Assembly (NCBI RefSeq): GCF_016595215.1
Contig: NZ_JAENHK010000007.1
Location: 310,001-374,000 of the forward strand
Direction of reading: 5' to 3'
From: Chryseobacterium paridis
Lineage (GTDB): Bacteria; Bacteroidota; Bacteroidia; Flavobacteriales; Weeksellaceae
DNA: 64,000 nt
A model generated the notes under the pieces. That model was not told the DNA's origin and made no database searches. It worked only from the letters and a program-made list of their open reading frames with translations. The translations under genes were made by a program, and so were the position numbers. Shown here in pieces: positions 26,933-35,299 of the stretch; position 1 is the first letter of the stretch, and each line of letters starts with the position of its first letter.

Positions 26933-29542
26933 ATGAAAAAGATAAATCTACCTCTTATGATTGCTGCATTCGCAGTTTTTCCATCTTTACAATTATTTTC
27001 GCAAGAAAATAAACAACTCATCAAAGATTATATTTCTCAGAATAAAATCAGGGAATATAAGAAGTCTGATCTTACCAATTTTATTATTGATAATACAGAT
27101 CCTTCAAAATCTTTAAATGGTGATGTCGTCAAGTTTCAGCAGACATATAATGGGATACCTGTTTATAGCTCTGCGGGAACTGCTCTTATCAGAGATCGTA
27201 AGATTGTTTATTATACGGATAATTTTGTAAAAAATTATGGAGAATCTACTTCAGGATCTGCAGTGATAAGTAAAGGCTCTGCTCTTCAGAAGATAGCAAA
27301 TGAACTAGGTAATTCTGAAATTTCTGATTTTTCTATTTTAGGTTTTTTTGAGAAAAGCGCAAATAATCTAAAAACAGCAAAACAAAGACTTGTATATGCT
27401 AACACAGCGAATGGAGATTTGAGATTAGCTTATGAATATATCGTAATGGAGCCAAAGTCTTCAAATTATTGGAATATTTTGGTGGATGCTAATAATGGAA
27501 GTATTATTGAGAAAAATAATTTAACATTATCTTGTAATTTTAAACCAGATTCATATGCTTCTGATGCTTTAGCAATAAATGATAATAAATTAGTTGGCCC
27601 GGAAAATAATATTCAACAGCAAAATCTGTTTTTAATAGCTGATCCTGCAAGTTATAATATATTTCCTACACCAATAGAGGCACCTACTTTCGGATCTAGA
27701 TCGGTTGTTTCCAATCCTTGGATGCTAGCATCTTCACCTGAGGGATGGCATTCTGATGGTACAACACATTATACGATCACAAGAGGTAATAACGTGTATG
27801 CGTATGAAGATACTGCTAACACAAATAACCCTGGCTTTTCTCCTGATGGAGGAGCTTCGAGAAATTTTAATTTCCCATTCAATATTAATGGTACTCCAGC
27901 AGCTAATCAGAGTGCTGCAATTACTAACTTGTTCTATATTAATAATAGAGTGCATGATGTTTTCTATAAATTTGGATTTACTGAATCCGCAAGAAACTTC
28001 CAGCAGAATAATTTTGGATTAGGAGGTCTTGATGATGATTCTGTTTATGCAGAAGCACAAGATGGTGGTGGTACTAATAATGCCAACTTCTCAAGTCCGC
28101 CAGATAATTATAATGGAAGAATGCAGATGTATTTGTGGTCTACTAGAAATAGACTTTTCTTTTATAATACTCCTAGTGCTGCGGTTCCACGTCAACCAGC
28201 AGCGGGGGTTGCACAGTTTGGTTCTCCATTAAATGCTACCGGAGTTACCGGGAACGTACAATTATCATCCGTATTGGATGGATGTACTGCATTACCTGCA
28301 GGATCACTTACTGGAAAAGTAGGATTGGTAGAGAGAGGGACTTGTTCTTTCGTTGTTAAGACAAAAAATCTACAAGATGCAGGAGCAACAGCTGCTATTA
28401 TTTATAATAATGTGGCTAATGGATCGACAATAGGGAATATGTCTGGAACGGATGCGACTGTTACCATTCCTTCTGTATTAATTGCAAATGATGAGGGGGA
28501 ATATATTAAAGGTCAATTGTCTGCATCTACTGCTGTAAATGTAACTTTGAAAAATGATCCAGCAACAAGTGTTACTCCAGATGGTAGTTTTGATAATGGA
28601 ATCGTAACTCATGAGTATGGTCATGGAATTTCTAATAGATTAACGGGGACTGGATATAATTGTTTAAATTCTTCATCAGATAAAGAGCAAATGGGAGAAG
28701 GGTGGTCTGACTTCTTTGCTTTAATGTTAACTAATAAAGCGGGAGATAATGCTTCTGTTCCAAGAGGAATGGCAACATATGCTGCAGGACAACCTTCAAG
28801 TGGAGATGGAATACGCCCAGCTAAATATTCGCCTAATTTTTCAATCAATGATTTTACCTATGGAGATACTAATGGTATGGAATATACCAATCAAAGTGGG
28901 AATATTGTTCCGGATGTACACTCGATAGGATTTGTATGGGCATCCATGTTATGGGATCTTCACTGGCAATATGTTGCTAAATATGGTTATTCATCAGATG
29001 TAACAGCTAATACAACAAACGGTAGTTCAAGAGTATTACAACTTGTTACTGATGCTCTAAAGCTTCAGGTATGTAATCCTACATTTATCGATGGTAGAAC
29101 TGCTATTTTAGCGGCTGAACAAGCTACTACTGCAGGAGTAGATAAATGTATGATCTGGAGAGTTTTTGCAAAAAGAGGACTTGGAGTAGGGGCAAGCGCT
29201 GGGGTAAAAACTAATATCAATGATCAGGTTGAAAGTTTTATAGTTCCTGATGAGTGTCCTTTATTAGCTACTAATGAAGTGAAATCTGTAAAAGAGAACT
29301 CAATTTCTATCTATCCTAATCCTGCTAAAAATGAATTCTTCATCAACTTCCCAAGCAATACGATGGGTAAAGTGAGTGTTGAAATTTATGATATGTCTGG
29401 AAAGTTAGTTTTGACTGAAGATAAAATTTCTCCGGATGCTAAAAAAGCAATCTCAACTGATAGAATGACGAGCGGAACTTACTTGGTAAAAGTAAAAGGC
29501 CTTGGCTTTGATGCTACTTCTAAAGTAATTGTAAAAAAATAA
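26933..29542 (+). CDS. secreted M36 (fungalysin-type) metalloprotease, T9SS type A
   Basis: An 869-residue secreted zinc protease. The signal peptide is at about 1-23 (ending LFSQ). An FTP-type propeptide region (about 25-165) contains VVKFQQTYNGIPVY, followed by the catalytic M36 domain with HEYGH (560-564) and the downstream GEGWSDFF that supplies the third zinc ligand. A protease-associated domain is inserted ahead of the zinc site, at about 430-540 (GLVERGTCSFVVKTKNLQDAGA). The tail at about 797-869 is T9SS type A (IYPNPAKNEF...KVIVKK). I chose the ATG at 26933 because the upstream codons of the frame would precede the signal peptide. Confidence 0.94.
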   Translation: MKKINLPLMIAAFAVFPSLQLFSQENKQLIKDYISQNKIREYKKSDLTNFIIDNTDPSKSLNGDVVKFQQTYNGIPVYSSAGTALIRDRKIVYYTDNFVKNYGESTSGSAVISKGSALQKIANELGNSEISDFSILGFFEKSANNLKTAKQRLVYANTANGDLRLAYEYIVMEPKSSNYWNILVDANNGSIIEKNNLTLSCNFKPDSYASDALAINDNKLVGPENNIQQQNLFLIADPASYNIFPTPIEAPTFGSRSVVSNPWMLASSPEGWHSDGTTHYTITRGNNVYAYEDTANTNNPGFSPDGGASRNFNFPFNINGTPAANQSAAITNLFYINNRVHDVFYKFGFTESARNFQQNNFGLGGLDDDSVYAEAQDGGGTNNANFSSPPDNYNGRMQMYLWSTRNRLFFYNTPSAAVPRQPAAGVAQFGSPLNATGVTGNVQLSSVLDGCTALPAGSLTGKVGLVERGTCSFVVKTKNLQDAGATAAIIYNNVANGSTIGNMSGTDATVTIPSVLIANDEGEYIKGQLSASTAVNVTLKNDPATSVTPDGSFDNGIVTHEYGHGISNRLTGTGYNCLNSSSDKEQMGEGWSDFFALMLTNKAGDNASVPRGMATYAAGQPSSGDGIRPAKYSPNFSINDFTYGDTNGMEYTNQSGNIVPDVHSIGFVWASMLWDLHWQYVAKYGYSSDVTANTTNGSSRVLQLVTDALKLQVCNPTFIDGRTAILAAEQATTAGVDKCMIWRVFAKRGLGVGASAGVKTNINDQVESFIVPDECPLLATNEVKSVKENSISIYPNPAKNEFFINFPSNTMGKVSVEIYDMSGKLVLTEDKISPDAKKAISTDRMTSGTYLVKVKGLGFDATSKVIVKK

Positions 29543-29565
29543 ACAATTTAATTATTATATTTTAC

Positions 29566-29594
29566 ATCACCTCAGATTGGTCTGAGGTGATTTT
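29566..29594 (+). terminator. terminator of the M36 gene
   Basis: ATCACCTCAGA / TCTGAGGTGAT, 11-bp perfect stem with a TTGG loop and a short T run. Confidence 0.85.
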
Positions 29595-29643
29595 ATTTAT
29601 CTATAAGGTATATTACCTTCAGGTGAATTAAATTATTATATTG

Positions 29644-29651
29644 TACCTTTG
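29644..29651 (+). promoter_or_regulatory. -10 box of the DMT transporter gene (TACCTTTG)
   Basis: A perfect TAnnTTTG ending 18 bases before the ATG at 29670. It covers the TTG at 29649 that would otherwise be a possible start, which favours the ATG. Confidence 0.7.
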
Positions 29652-29669
29652 CAGGCTGTAAAAAAGATT

Positions 29670-30650
29670 ATGAAGAAGAAAAATTTACTGAAAGGAGTTT
29701 TATTTGTGGGTATTGGAGCCAGTGTTTATGGGATGTTGGCTACATTTGTTAAAATGTCTTATCATGAGGGATATACCACATCGGAGGTTACTACATCACA
29801 GTTTGTACTAGGATTGATCGGACTTTTGATTCTGAACTTTATCCAGACAATAACCTCTAAATCAAAATTATCATCACCGAGCCGTAAGGAAATTAAAATG
29901 CTGATGTTGGCTGGTACATCTTTAGGTTGTACGAGTCTGTTTTATTACATTGCTGTTCAATACATCAATGTTTCAATAGCTATTGTACTATTAATGCAAT
30001 CTGTGTGGTTTAGTGTGGTTGTAGAAAGTTTTTTAACAAGAAAATTTCCTAATGCAAGAAAAGTAATTGCTACCATTATTGTTCTTTTGGGAACCGTATT
30101 GGCTACCAACCTGATCAATGTTGATATAGAGCTGGATTGGCATGGTGTTTTTTGGGGATTAATGGCAGCGTCATCGTATACACTAACGATGTTTACTTCA
30201 AATACGCTGGCAACGCATTTGCCTGTTCTTAGAAAAAGTATGATCATGCTTGCAGGTGGTTCTATCGTTATTCTCGCATTTTTATTCTTTGCTCAGATTG
30301 GCCCGCTTTATTTCGATGGCTTAAAGTCTGTCTATTTAAACTTTACTGAAAATACAGAACATATCCACGCTTTTGATTATTCAATTTTTTGGACGTATGG
30401 ATTTGTTTTAGCGGTATTTGGAACAATTATTCCACCTATATTATTTAATATGGGATTCCCGAATACTGGATTAGGATTAGGAAGTATTATTTCATCTTTA
30501 GAGCTTCCTGTATCTGTGACAATGGCGTATGTGTTGTTGGGAGAGAAAGTAATTTTAGTACAATGGGCAGGGATTGCATTAATTCTTTTTGCTATCGTTC
30601 TGATGAATTTGCCTGCTAAAAAGGAGCTAAAAGTGGCCGAAGTATCTTGA
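29670..30650 (+). CDS. DMT-superfamily (EamA) transporter
   Basis: A 326-residue inner-membrane permease with ten predicted helices arranged as two EamA repeats. The first repeat starts at about residue 8 (GVLFVGIGASVYG) and the second at about residue 156 (GVFWGLMAASSYT), ending near FAIVLMNLPAKK. The family exports or imports small metabolites, and the substrate cannot be read from sequence. It stands alone, between a -10 box and a terminator. Confidence 0.9.
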   Translation: MKKKNLLKGVLFVGIGASVYGMLATFVKMSYHEGYTTSEVTTSQFVLGLIGLLILNFIQTITSKSKLSSPSRKEIKMLMLAGTSLGCTSLFYYIAVQYINVSIAIVLLMQSVWFSVVVESFLTRKFPNARKVIATIIVLLGTVLATNLINVDIELDWHGVFWGLMAASSYTLTMFTSNTLATHLPVLRKSMIMLAGGSIVILAFLFFAQIGPLYFDGLKSVYLNFTENTEHIHAFDYSIFWTYGFVLAVFGTIIPPILFNMGFPNTGLGLGSIISSLELPVSVTMAYVLLGEKVILVQWAGIALILFAIVLMNLPAKKELKVAEVS

Positions 30651-30682
30651 TGTTATAATTAAATTGAAAATAGTAATAATAA

Positions 30683-30708
30683 GCCGTTTCTTTTGAAACG
30701 GTTTTTTT
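30683..30708 (+). terminator. terminator of the DMT transporter gene
   Basis: CCGTTTC / GAAACGG with a TTTT loop, followed by seven T. Confidence 0.88.
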
Positions 30709-30733
30709 AATTTTATTACATAAATAAAAATAA

Positions 30734-31729
30734 ATGATACATTTTAAGAATGCAGTTACGATCTTACTGTTCATGGTAATGCCTGCTCTATTGTTTTCCC
30801 AGCTCAAACCTTTGGATGCAATGCTTACAAATTATGAATATCCTTTCGAAGTTCATTTTACTGATTTGAATTCTCAAAATCAAAAATTGAAAATGGCCTA
30901 TATGGATGTGCAACCTAAGGTATCTAACGGAAAAATAATAATGTTGCTTCATGGAAAAAATTTTAATGGGGCATATTGGGAGCAAACAGCAAAAGATCTT
31001 TCAAGCAAAGGATTCAGAGTGATTATTCCTGATCAGATCGGATTTGGAAAGTCTTCAAAACCTCAAAGTTATCAGTTTTCTTTTGCTCAACTGGCAACGA
31101 ATACGAAGGTAATTCTGGATGAACTTAAAATTGATAAATTAATAGTTTTAGGACATTCTATGGGAGGGATGGTTGCAACAAGGTTTACATTGATGTATCC
31201 TGAAATGGTTGAGAAATTAATTCTTGAGAATCCTATTGGATTGGAGGATTACAAGGTTTTAGCAAAATATCAGACAATTGATACTGCATATCAATCTGAA
31301 TTAAAGAATACTTATCAAACCTATAAAGACTATCAATTGAAGTTTTATTATGATAATCAATGGAAGCCGGAATATGATAAATGGCTTGATCTATTAGCTG
31401 GCTGGACGCTGAGTAAAGATTATCCTCAGGTAGCCTGGAATGCGGCACTAACCACAGATATTATCTTCAATCAGCCTGTAGTATATGAATTTAAAAATAT
31501 AAAAGTGCCAACATTACTTATTATTGGAACAAGAGACCGAACTGCTATAGGAAAAGACAGAGCTCCTAAAGAAGTACAAGCTAGAATGGGACAGTATCAG
31601 GAATTAGGGAAGAAAACGCAAAAAGAGATCATGGGATCAAAACTTGTAGAAATTGAAAATGTGGGTCATCTTCCACATATTGAAGTGTATCCAAAGTTTT
31701 TTGATGCTTTATACAACTTTATAAAATAA
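30734..31729 (+). CDS. secreted alpha/beta-hydrolase
   Basis: A 331-residue serine hydrolase with a signal peptide (about 1-22, ending LFSQ), so it acts in the periplasm or outside the cell. The catalytic triad is readable: nucleophile S142 in GHSMGG (140-145), an acid in the IGTRDRTA segment near residue 265, and H312 in GHLPHIE. The oxyanion motif is LLHGKNFNGAYW. It resembles esterase/haloalkane-dehalogenase-like hydrolases; substrate unknown. No neighbour hints at a pathway. It shares a palindromic terminator with rplS. Confidence 0.9.
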   Translation: MIHFKNAVTILLFMVMPALLFSQLKPLDAMLTNYEYPFEVHFTDLNSQNQKLKMAYMDVQPKVSNGKIIMLLHGKNFNGAYWEQTAKDLSSKGFRVIIPDQIGFGKSSKPQSYQFSFAQLATNTKVILDELKIDKLIVLGHSMGGMVATRFTLMYPEMVEKLILENPIGLEDYKVLAKYQTIDTAYQSELKNTYQTYKDYQLKFYYDNQWKPEYDKWLDLLAGWTLSKDYPQVAWNAALTTDIIFNQPVVYEFKNIKVPTLLIIGTRDRTAIGKDRAPKEVQARMGQYQELGKKTQKEIMGSKLVEIENVGHLPHIEVYPKFFDALYNFIK

Positions 31730-31778
31730 AATAGACCTTGAGATTTTCAATTGAAATTATCTTAAGAATAGTATCAAT

Positions 31779-31814
31779 AAAAAGAGGCTTTCTAAATTTA
31801 GAAAGCCTCTTTTT
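31779..31814. terminator. bidirectional terminator (36-bp perfect palindrome)
   Basis: AAAAAGAGGCTTTCTAAA followed directly by its reverse complement, with A and T runs on both edges. It serves the hydrolase gene and convergent rplS. Confidence 0.92.
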
Positions 31815-31833
31815 GTATGTATTGTTGTCTGAA

Positions 31834-32190
31834 TTATTTCTTTTTGTAAGCAGCGTCTTTGATTCTTGCTTTCTTACCTTTAAGATCTCTGAAGTAGTAG
31901 ATTCTTGATCTTCTAACTCTACCTCTTCTGTCAACTTCAATTTTTTGAAGAGCTGGCATGTTGATAGGGAATACTCTTTCTACACCTACATCACCACTCA
32001 TTTTTCTGATTGTGAAAGTTTTTGTAGAACCAGTACCTCTTAATTGGATAACTGTTCCTTTGAAGAACTGAGTTCTTGTTTTTTGTCCTTCTTTAATTTC
32101 GTAATACACTGTAATTGTATCACCAGCTTTGAATTCAGGGAATTCTTTTTTAGCAATGTACTTCTCTTGTACGTACTTTAATAAATCCAT
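31834..32190 (-). CDS. rplS: 50S ribosomal protein L19
   Basis: A 118-residue ribosomal protein at the interface of the 30S and 50S subunits. The family motifs GDTITVYYEIKEG, RTQFFKGTVI, SGDVGVERVFPI and RRSRIYYFRDLKGKKARI are all present. It is monocistronic here, not in the rpsP-rimM-trmD-rplS arrangement known from many bacteria. It has a good promoter, a leader of about 65 bases and a strong terminator. Confidence 0.98.
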   Translation of the reverse strand: MDLLKYVQEKYIAKKEFPEFKAGDTITVYYEIKEGQKTRTQFFKGTVIQLRGTGSTKTFTIRKMSGDVGVERVFPINMPALQKIEVDRRGRVRRSRIYYFRDLKGKKARIKDAAYKKK

Positions 32191-32260
32191 TATTAATTAT
32201 AATATAATGTTAAGGCTAAGCAACTTACACGTTTTTCGTCAGAGGTTGAATAACAGGTTG
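32191..32260 (-). promoter_or_regulatory. rplS 5' leader, possible ribosomal-protein leader
   Basis: On the minus strand a GCAAC ... GTTGC closing stem encloses an ACG-AAAAA-CGT hairpin, ahead of an AT-rich stretch to the start codon. I recall that a candidate L19 autoregulatory leader has been described in Flavobacteria. Whether this sequence matches that model I cannot check. Confidence 0.5.
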
Positions 32261-32293
32261 CAAATGTACAAAATTAGTTTTGAATAATCCAAA
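32261..32293 (-). promoter_or_regulatory. rplS promoter
   Basis: On the minus strand, TTTG (32290-32293), a 21-base spacer, then TACATTTG (32261-32268); both match the Bacteroidota consensus. Confidence 0.8.
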
Positions 32294-32393
32294 TAAATTT
32301 ATATTATTAAATAATACATTTTTCAATAGATTTTTCATTCAAAACTTAACATATCCTTTACTTTCCCGTGAAACTGTGTTTATAGGGGAATTC

Positions 32394-32401
32394 TACTTTT
32401 G
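32394..32401 (+). promoter_or_regulatory. -10 box of the phosphoesterase gene (TACTTTTG)
   Basis: A perfect TAnnTTTG 87 bases before the ATG at 32489, implying a leader of about 80 bases. Confidence 0.6.
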
Positions 32402-32488
32402 CACGAAGTAAAAATTATAAATTATTTCTCTTATTTTATTGGAAAACAATAAATTATTGAGGGATGCAAATCTAAAAAAAATTATTCT

Positions 32489-35230
32489 ATGAAACATTAC
32501 TTCTTCTTTTTTTGTTTTGTCGTCGTCCAAATGACATTCGGGCAAGCTTTATTTCCCTATTTGCAAAATCCAACACCCAATTCGATGATCGTGAATTGGA
32601 AAACAGGATCAAACAATGAAACTACAGTACTTTATGGAAATTCTCCAACAAATCTGAATGTTACTGTAACAGGAACAACTAATATCTTTTCAGACACAGG
32701 CTACAATAACAATTATTATTATCATACTGCGAAAGTTACCAATCTCCAGCCTAATACGAAGTACTACTATAAGATAAAAACAGGTACCAGCGAGTCTGCG
32801 GTCTATAATTTTAGAACGCTTCCTTTGCCAGGACAACCAAGCACAGTAGATGGTAAAATACGTTTCTTTATTATGGGAGACAATCAGATTAAAGCTGAAC
32901 CAAGATATGATACCCTAACTCTGAATGCATTCAAAAAGCTAAAACAAAAATTTGGTGCAAATTCAGATCCTTCCGATAATGTTGCTCTTACTTTTATGGT
33001 AGGAGATCAGGTAGATGTTGGGACGCTGGATCATTATGAAAATGTTCACTTTAAAAAGAATATCAAGTTATCACCATACCTTCCAATTCAAACCACTGTT
33101 GGAAACCATGAAACCTATGGTACAATGGGAATGAATTCTTATTATGCACACTTTTATATAGATGAGATCAAATATAAAAATATCAGCTCAGGAAATGAAA
33201 ACTACTATGCTCAGCAAGCTGGAAATGTGTTGTTCATAAGTTTAAGTTCTGAACATACTGGATCAGCTCAGCAAACATGGTTGCAAGAAATCCTGACTGC
33301 TGCTAATAATGATCCTACGGTAGATTGGATCATTTCATTAAGCCACAGACCTTATCAGGCAGAGCAATATGTAGGAGATATTTCAACATGGGTGAGAAAC
33401 AATGCTGTTCCTTTGTTAACTTCTTCAAGCAAATATTTAATGCACGTTGGAGCGCACCATCATTTATATCACAGAGGACAATTGAAAGATACTCCGAATT
33501 ACCAGATTATCTCAGGAGGAACTGCATGGGATCAATATTGGGGGATGTCTACTGAACAGGATTTTGATGATGTTCAGAAAACATTAACGGACTGGACATA
33601 CCAGATTGTAGAAGTAGATGTAACTAATGGTAAAGTAGATGTAGAATGCTATTCTATCGGAGGAGTTTATACTAAGAAATACAATGAATTGGTAGATTCT
33701 TTCCACAGATACAAGAATCAGCCAAAACCGGGTAAGCCAAGTATCACCAATGTTTTTTCAGCGCCAGTAACTCTTCCGCTAACTTTAAACGGAAGTAACT
33801 TTACGTCACCTAATAACGAACTTTTAAATACAACACAATTTTTAATCAGTAAGGCCGTAGATTTTTCTGTTATTGAAAAAGAATTTTATCGTGATTTTGA
33901 AAACTGGTTTGGAAAAGATGGAGCTGTAGATAAGGCTAAAAACCTAAATGCAGGTGTAGATATTACAAAAGTTACTTTTCCGGCGAACTCAATTTCTAAC
34001 GGAACATATTATGTGAAAACGCGCTACAGAGACAGAAATCTGGAATGGAGTGAGTGGAGTGATGTGAAACAATTTGTAGTAACAGGAAGTGTAGTTTCAA
34101 ACCCTACATTTACTTTAGATAAAACCGAATATTTACAAAATACACCTGTAACTGCAACCTACACTGGTGGACCAGGTAATCAGACAGATTGGGTAGGAGT
34201 TTATAAAAAAGGACAGGTTCCGGGTACTACAACTTCGCAGGCTTATATTTATACCAATGGACAAACAGCAGGAACAGCTACGTTTACGAATGGTTTTGCA
34301 GCAAAAGGTCAATATTTTGCAGGATTTTTTGCCAATGATGGCTATACAGAAATTACACCGCGAAAGAATTTTTATGTAGGACCGAAGGTGATTCTACAGG
34401 CAACAGCAGATGCATATCCGGTAGGTGGAACGGTGAAAATAAATTTCAGTAACGGACCCAATCTTGTAAAAGACTGGATTGGTATTTATAAAATGGGACA
34501 AACACCAGGAACCAATACATCAGCTACTTACAAATATGTAACAACTCCTGCTGGAAGCCTTGATTTTACGGGATTACCAAAAGGGTATTACTTTGCTCAG
34601 TATTTCCTTGAAGATGGCTACACTGCGATTGGTGAAAAAGTCTTCTTTAAAGTAGGAGATATCGTTACAGATTTATGGATCAATAAACCAGTTTATACAC
34701 TTGGTGAAAGCATTACTGCTTCCTGGACCGATTCTCCGGGAATCATTAAAGACTGGCTGGGAATTTATCCACAGAGTGTTCAGACACCAGATGATAACTT
34801 TGTTTCTTATACTTATTTTGATGGAATAACCCAGGGAACCAAGGTATTGAATGGAGCAGCATTGCCTACAACTCCAGGAAATTACTATATGGTAATGTTT
34901 ACCAATGATTCTTATACTGAGGTTTCAAATAGAAAGCAATTTCAGGTAACATCAGGACCTACTTTAGGAACAGGTGAAGTACAAAAAAGTACTGAAAAAA
35001 ATGTGATACTTTATCCTAACCCAACAAAACCAGGTGAACCAACATTTATTAAGAGTGATTACCCGATTGATAAGATTGAGCTATTATCTGCAACAGGAGA
35101 TTTGCTTTATGAATCTAAAAATGTTCATAACCAACGTTTCTCTTTAGTGAATGAGAACCTTCCAAAAGGAGTCTATTTTGTCAAAGTTCATACACGAAAA
35201 TTATTTACAATAAAGCTTGTTGTACAATAA
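32489..35230 (+). CDS. secreted metallophosphoesterase with three C-terminal repeats, T9SS type A
   Basis: A 913-residue exported protein. It has a signal peptide (about 1-18), then a purple-acid-phosphatase-like N-terminal Ig/fibronectin domain (about 20-110, with NSMIVNWKTG). The metallophosphoesterase core shows MGDNQ (D131), VGDQVD, GNHE (205-208), SLSHRPY and VGAHHHLYHRG, i.e. all metal ligands. The region from about 530 to 830 holds three related beta-sandwich modules, each with the pattern (D/K)WxGxY...GxYFAxxFxxDGYT. The last 80 residues are a T9SS type A tail (LYPNPTKPGE...LVVQ). The likely role is extracellular phosphate release; the module function is unknown. Confidence 0.93.
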   Translation: MKHYFFFFCFVVVQMTFGQALFPYLQNPTPNSMIVNWKTGSNNETTVLYGNSPTNLNVTVTGTTNIFSDTGYNNNYYYHTAKVTNLQPNTKYYYKIKTGTSESAVYNFRTLPLPGQPSTVDGKIRFFIMGDNQIKAEPRYDTLTLNAFKKLKQKFGANSDPSDNVALTFMVGDQVDVGTLDHYENVHFKKNIKLSPYLPIQTTVGNHETYGTMGMNSYYAHFYIDEIKYKNISSGNENYYAQQAGNVLFISLSSEHTGSAQQTWLQEILTAANNDPTVDWIISLSHRPYQAEQYVGDISTWVRNNAVPLLTSSSKYLMHVGAHHHLYHRGQLKDTPNYQIISGGTAWDQYWGMSTEQDFDDVQKTLTDWTYQIVEVDVTNGKVDVECYSIGGVYTKKYNELVDSFHRYKNQPKPGKPSITNVFSAPVTLPLTLNGSNFTSPNNELLNTTQFLISKAVDFSVIEKEFYRDFENWFGKDGAVDKAKNLNAGVDITKVTFPANSISNGTYYVKTRYRDRNLEWSEWSDVKQFVVTGSVVSNPTFTLDKTEYLQNTPVTATYTGGPGNQTDWVGVYKKGQVPGTTTSQAYIYTNGQTAGTATFTNGFAAKGQYFAGFFANDGYTEITPRKNFYVGPKVILQATADAYPVGGTVKINFSNGPNLVKDWIGIYKMGQTPGTNTSATYKYVTTPAGSLDFTGLPKGYYFAQYFLEDGYTAIGEKVFFKVGDIVTDLWINKPVYTLGESITASWTDSPGIIKDWLGIYPQSVQTPDDNFVSYTYFDGITQGTKVLNGAALPTTPGNYYMVMFTNDSYTEVSNRKQFQVTSGPTLGTGEVQKSTEKNVILYPNPTKPGEPTFIKSDYPIDKIELLSATGDLLYESKNVHNQRFSLVNENLPKGVYFVKVHTRKLFTIKLVVQ

Positions 35231-35249
35231 CAATTTAAATAAATAATAA

Positions 35250-35284
35250 AAAATGCGGTTCCTCACAGGACCGCATTTTATTTT
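35250..35284. terminator. bidirectional terminator
   Basis: AAAATGCGG / CCGCATTTT outer stem plus TCCT / AGGA inner stem with one bulged T, flanked by A and T runs. It lies between the convergent phosphoesterase and repeat-protein genes. Confidence 0.85.
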
Positions 35285-35299
35285 AGAATGTCTTTATGT

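Noticed and set aside
29649..29669. TTG start for the DMT transporter
   Set aside because: The TTG is part of a perfect -10 box, so it cannot be transcribed from that promoter; the ATG at 29670 is the better start.
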